DNA from: Flavobacterium sp.
GTDB lineage: Bacteria; Bacteroidota; Bacteroidia; Flavobacteriales; Flavobacteriaceae
Direction of reading: 5' to 3'
NCBI GenBank assembly: GCA_030151565.1
Contig: JASLDM010000104.1
Span: 1-27,688 of the forward strand
DNA: 27,688 nucleotides
Shown here: piece by piece, positions 26,061 to 27,688 of the stretch
Position numbering within the stretch: position 1 is the first letter of the stretch
Layout: every line of letters starts with the position of its first letter
Position numbers and translations under genes: made by a program
Notes under the pieces: generated by a model
Databases searched by the model: none
What the model was told of the DNA's origin: nothing
Seen by the model: only the letters and a program-made list of their open reading frames with translations

Positions 26061-26870
26061 ATGAATTTACTTCAAGCCATCCTTTTAGCTATAGTTGAAG
26101 GGTTAACCGAATATCTGCCTGTTTCTTCTACTGCACATATGATTTTCTTGAGTTCGTATTTCGAAATTCAAGAGGATGACTTTGTCAAATTATTTCAAAC
26201 AGCCATACAATTTGGTGCAATATTAGCCGTAGTAGTTTTGTATTGGAGAAAGTTTTTTGACTTTACTAAACTTAATTTTTTCATCAAACTAGCCTGCGCC
26301 GTAATTCCTGCACTTGTTTTAGGAAAACTTTTTAACGACCAGATTGACACGGTCTTAGAAAAACCAATTCCTATTGCAATTGTATTAATCATAGGAGGAA
26401 TTGTACTCTTATTTATCGATCGCTTCTTCAAAACCCCTAAGGTTTTAAGAGAAGAAGATATATCTATTAAAAAAGCAGTCACCATCGGATTCTGGCAATG
26501 TTTAGCAATGATGCCTGGAACCAGTAGATCCGCGGCTTCCATAATTGGAGGAATGCAACAAGGATTATCAAGACAAGTAGCCGCAGAATTCTCATTCTTT
26601 TTGGCCGTACCTACAATGCTTGCCGTTACTGTTTACTCTATCTTCTTAAAAACATATGGAGAACAAGAAATTAAAGGTTATGATCTTCTATTGGAAAACC
26701 CTGATAATATCAAGCTTTTTCTTTTAGGAAATGTGATTGCTTTTTTTGTATCTATACTTGCCATTAAATTTTTTATTGGAATCATTAAAAAATTCGGTTT
26801 CAAACCTTGGGGATGGTACAGAATTGTAGTAGGTACCTTTTTACTAATTTACTTTTCATACTTAAAATAA
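26061..26870 (+). CDS. uppP: Undecaprenyl-diphosphate phosphatase
   Basis: UppP (BacA) dephosphorylates undecaprenyl pyrophosphate, recycling the lipid carrier for peptidoglycan and surface polysaccharides; overproduction is known to give bacitracin resistance. The 269-residue polytopic protein carries both family motifs: EGLTEYLPVSSTAH (13-26; Glu13, Glu17 and His26 in the active site) and PGTSRSAASIIGG (152-164; catalytic Ser/Arg cluster). Several further hydrophobic helices follow, ending in GWYRIVVG. Its TAA overlaps the truB ATG by one base (TAATG), implying coupled translation. Confidence 0.96.
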   Translation: MNLLQAILLAIVEGLTEYLPVSSTAHMIFLSSYFEIQEDDFVKLFQTAIQFGAILAVVVLYWRKFFDFTKLNFFIKLACAVIPALVLGKLFNDQIDTVLEKPIPIAIVLIIGGIVLLFIDRFFKTPKVLREEDISIKKAVTIGFWQCLAMMPGTSRSAASIIGGMQQGLSRQVAAEFSFFLAVPTMLAVTVYSIFLKTYGEQEIKGYDLLLENPDNIKLFLLGNVIAFFVSILAIKFFIGIIKKFGFKPWGWYRIVVGTFLLIYFSYLK

Positions 26871-27610
26871 TGAAAATCAACGCAGAAGAATTCACTTCGG
26901 GTCAAATATTATTAATAGATAAACCTTTACATTGGTCCTCTTTTCAAGCAGTTAACAAAATTAAATGGGCTTTAAAAAAGAATCTAGGCTTAAAAAAAAT
27001 AAAAGTAGGTCATGCAGGTACTCTAGATCCGTTAGCTACAGGTCTTCTTATTGTTTGTACCGGAAAATCAACGAAACAAATCTCTGAACTACAAGGCCAG
27101 ATTAAAGAATACACAGGTACTTTTCATCTCGGTGCCACAACACCCTCTTATGATTTAGAAACCGAAATAAACGAAACATTTGCTACTGACCACATTACTG
27201 CTGAATTATTAGAAACAGCAAGACAAACTTTTCTTGGAGAAATTGATCAACGCCCACCGGTATTTTCTGCGCTAAAAAAAGACGGAAAACGTCTATACGA
27301 ACACGCTCGAAAAGGAGAAGAAGTAGAAATCCCTACCCGAAAAGTAACTATTCATGAATTTGAACTTACTCGCGTTGCACTACCAGAAATAGACTTTAGA
27401 GTTGTTTGCTCCAAAGGTACATACATTCGTTCATTAGCGTTTGATTTTGGACAAGCAGTAGCCTCTGGGGCGCATCTATCTGCATTAAGACGTACAAAAA
27501 TTGGCGACTATTCTGTTGACAATGCTATCGATGTAGAACATTTTGAACAAAACTTCATACAAGTTGATAATAAAGTCCACACAAGTGAATCTACTTTATC
27601 TGAAAACTAA
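26870..27610 (+). CDS. truB: tRNA pseudouridine(55) synthase TruB
   Basis: TruB makes pseudouridine 55 in the T-loop of most tRNAs. The 246-residue product has GQILLIDKPLHWSSF (11-25), the catalytic loop GHAGTLDPLATGLL (47-60; Asp53 is the nucleophile), the substrate stretch QRPPVFSALKKDGKRLYEHAR, and KGTYIRSLAFDFG toward the C-terminus. It is short compared with enzymes of about 310 residues, with little or no PUA domain. The frame opens upstream at a TTG (26807) inside uppP, but ATG at 26870 gives the conserved start and a one-base overlap with the uppP stop. It is the last gene before the terminator. Confidence 0.96.
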   Translation: MKINAEEFTSGQILLIDKPLHWSSFQAVNKIKWALKKNLGLKKIKVGHAGTLDPLATGLLIVCTGKSTKQISELQGQIKEYTGTFHLGATTPSYDLETEINETFATDHITAELLETARQTFLGEIDQRPPVFSALKKDGKRLYEHARKGEEVEIPTRKVTIHEFELTRVALPEIDFRVVCSKGTYIRSLAFDFGQAVASGAHLSALRRTKIGDYSVDNAIDVEHFEQNFIQVDNKVHTSESTLSEN

Positions 27611-27649
27611 TTCGTCTCGTAGAATCGGCTATCAATATTACATAAATAT

Positions 27650-27678
27650 AAAGCACCTAATTTCTCATTAGGTGCTTT
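27650..27678 (+). terminator. Intrinsic terminator after truB
   Basis: A 12-base-pair stem (27650-27661 with 27667-27678, core AGCACCTAAT) around a TTCTC loop is followed by a run of T. It lies 39 bases after the truB stop and ends the ftsX-truB operon. Confidence 0.9.
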
Positions 27679-27688
27679 TTTTATTCCA

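Noticed and set aside
26807..26869. Extended truB start within uppP
   Set aside because: The added residues only re-read uppP codons; ATG 26870 gives the conserved start and the TAATG overlap.
1..27688. Search for CRISPR arrays, tRNA/rRNA genes, IS elements, integrases, toxin-antitoxin or defence genes
   Set aside because: No regularly spaced repeats, cloverleaf-like stretches, transposase motifs or unexplained gene-sized gaps were seen; genes are packed core functions.

Overview
This AT-rich window reads as an ordinary chromosomal core segment of a Flavobacteriia member (Bacteroidota). The evidence is SprA (the type IX secretion translocon), a complete alternative complex III operon joined to cytochrome oxidase genes, a DUF3098 gene between ftsX and uppP, a RuvB-QueG pair, and repeated Bacteroidota-type -7 promoter motifs (TAnnTTTG). 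Myroides or a Flavobacterium relative is plausible, but the genus cannot be fixed from the sequence alone.

Layout. Positions 1-4889 (minus) hold the N-terminal two thirds of sprA, cut by the left edge, directly behind ruvA. Next come maeB, then the ruvB-queG pair, all on the minus strand. A strong hairpin terminator at 9969-10003 separates these from a respiratory operon of about 11.3 kb on the minus strand (21269 down to 10022): actA-actB-actC-actD-actE-actF-coxB-coxA. A short SPOR-domain gene is divergent from actA and convergent with leuS, with a shared bidirectional terminator between it and leuS. Divergent from leuS runs a plus-strand operon ftsX-DUF3098-uppP-truB, closed by a terminator at the right edge.

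How it works together. ActA-F oxidise menaquinol and pass electrons through Fe-S clusters and c-hemes to the CuA site of CoxB and on to the heme-copper centre of CoxA. Co-transcription fits the ACIII-aa3 supercomplex known from Flavobacterium johnsoniae. SprA is the outer-membrane channel of type IX secretion. RuvA and RuvB form the Holliday-junction motor. QueG finishes queuosine, TruB makes tRNA pseudouridine 55 and LeuS charges tRNA-Leu. FtsX and UppP serve cell division and wall synthesis.

I found no tRNA or rRNA gene, CRISPR array, insertion sequence, prophage gene, toxin-antitoxin pair or defence gene. No gap between genes exceeds 300 bases. I did not find a new system. The points worth a second look are variations inside known machines: an extra cytochrome c domain on ActA, a rewired CuA loop and extra membrane helices in CoxB, His-rich segments in ActF and CoxA, an Asn/Gly/Tyr linker in SprA with a non-ATG start abutting ruvA, and an insertion in LeuS.
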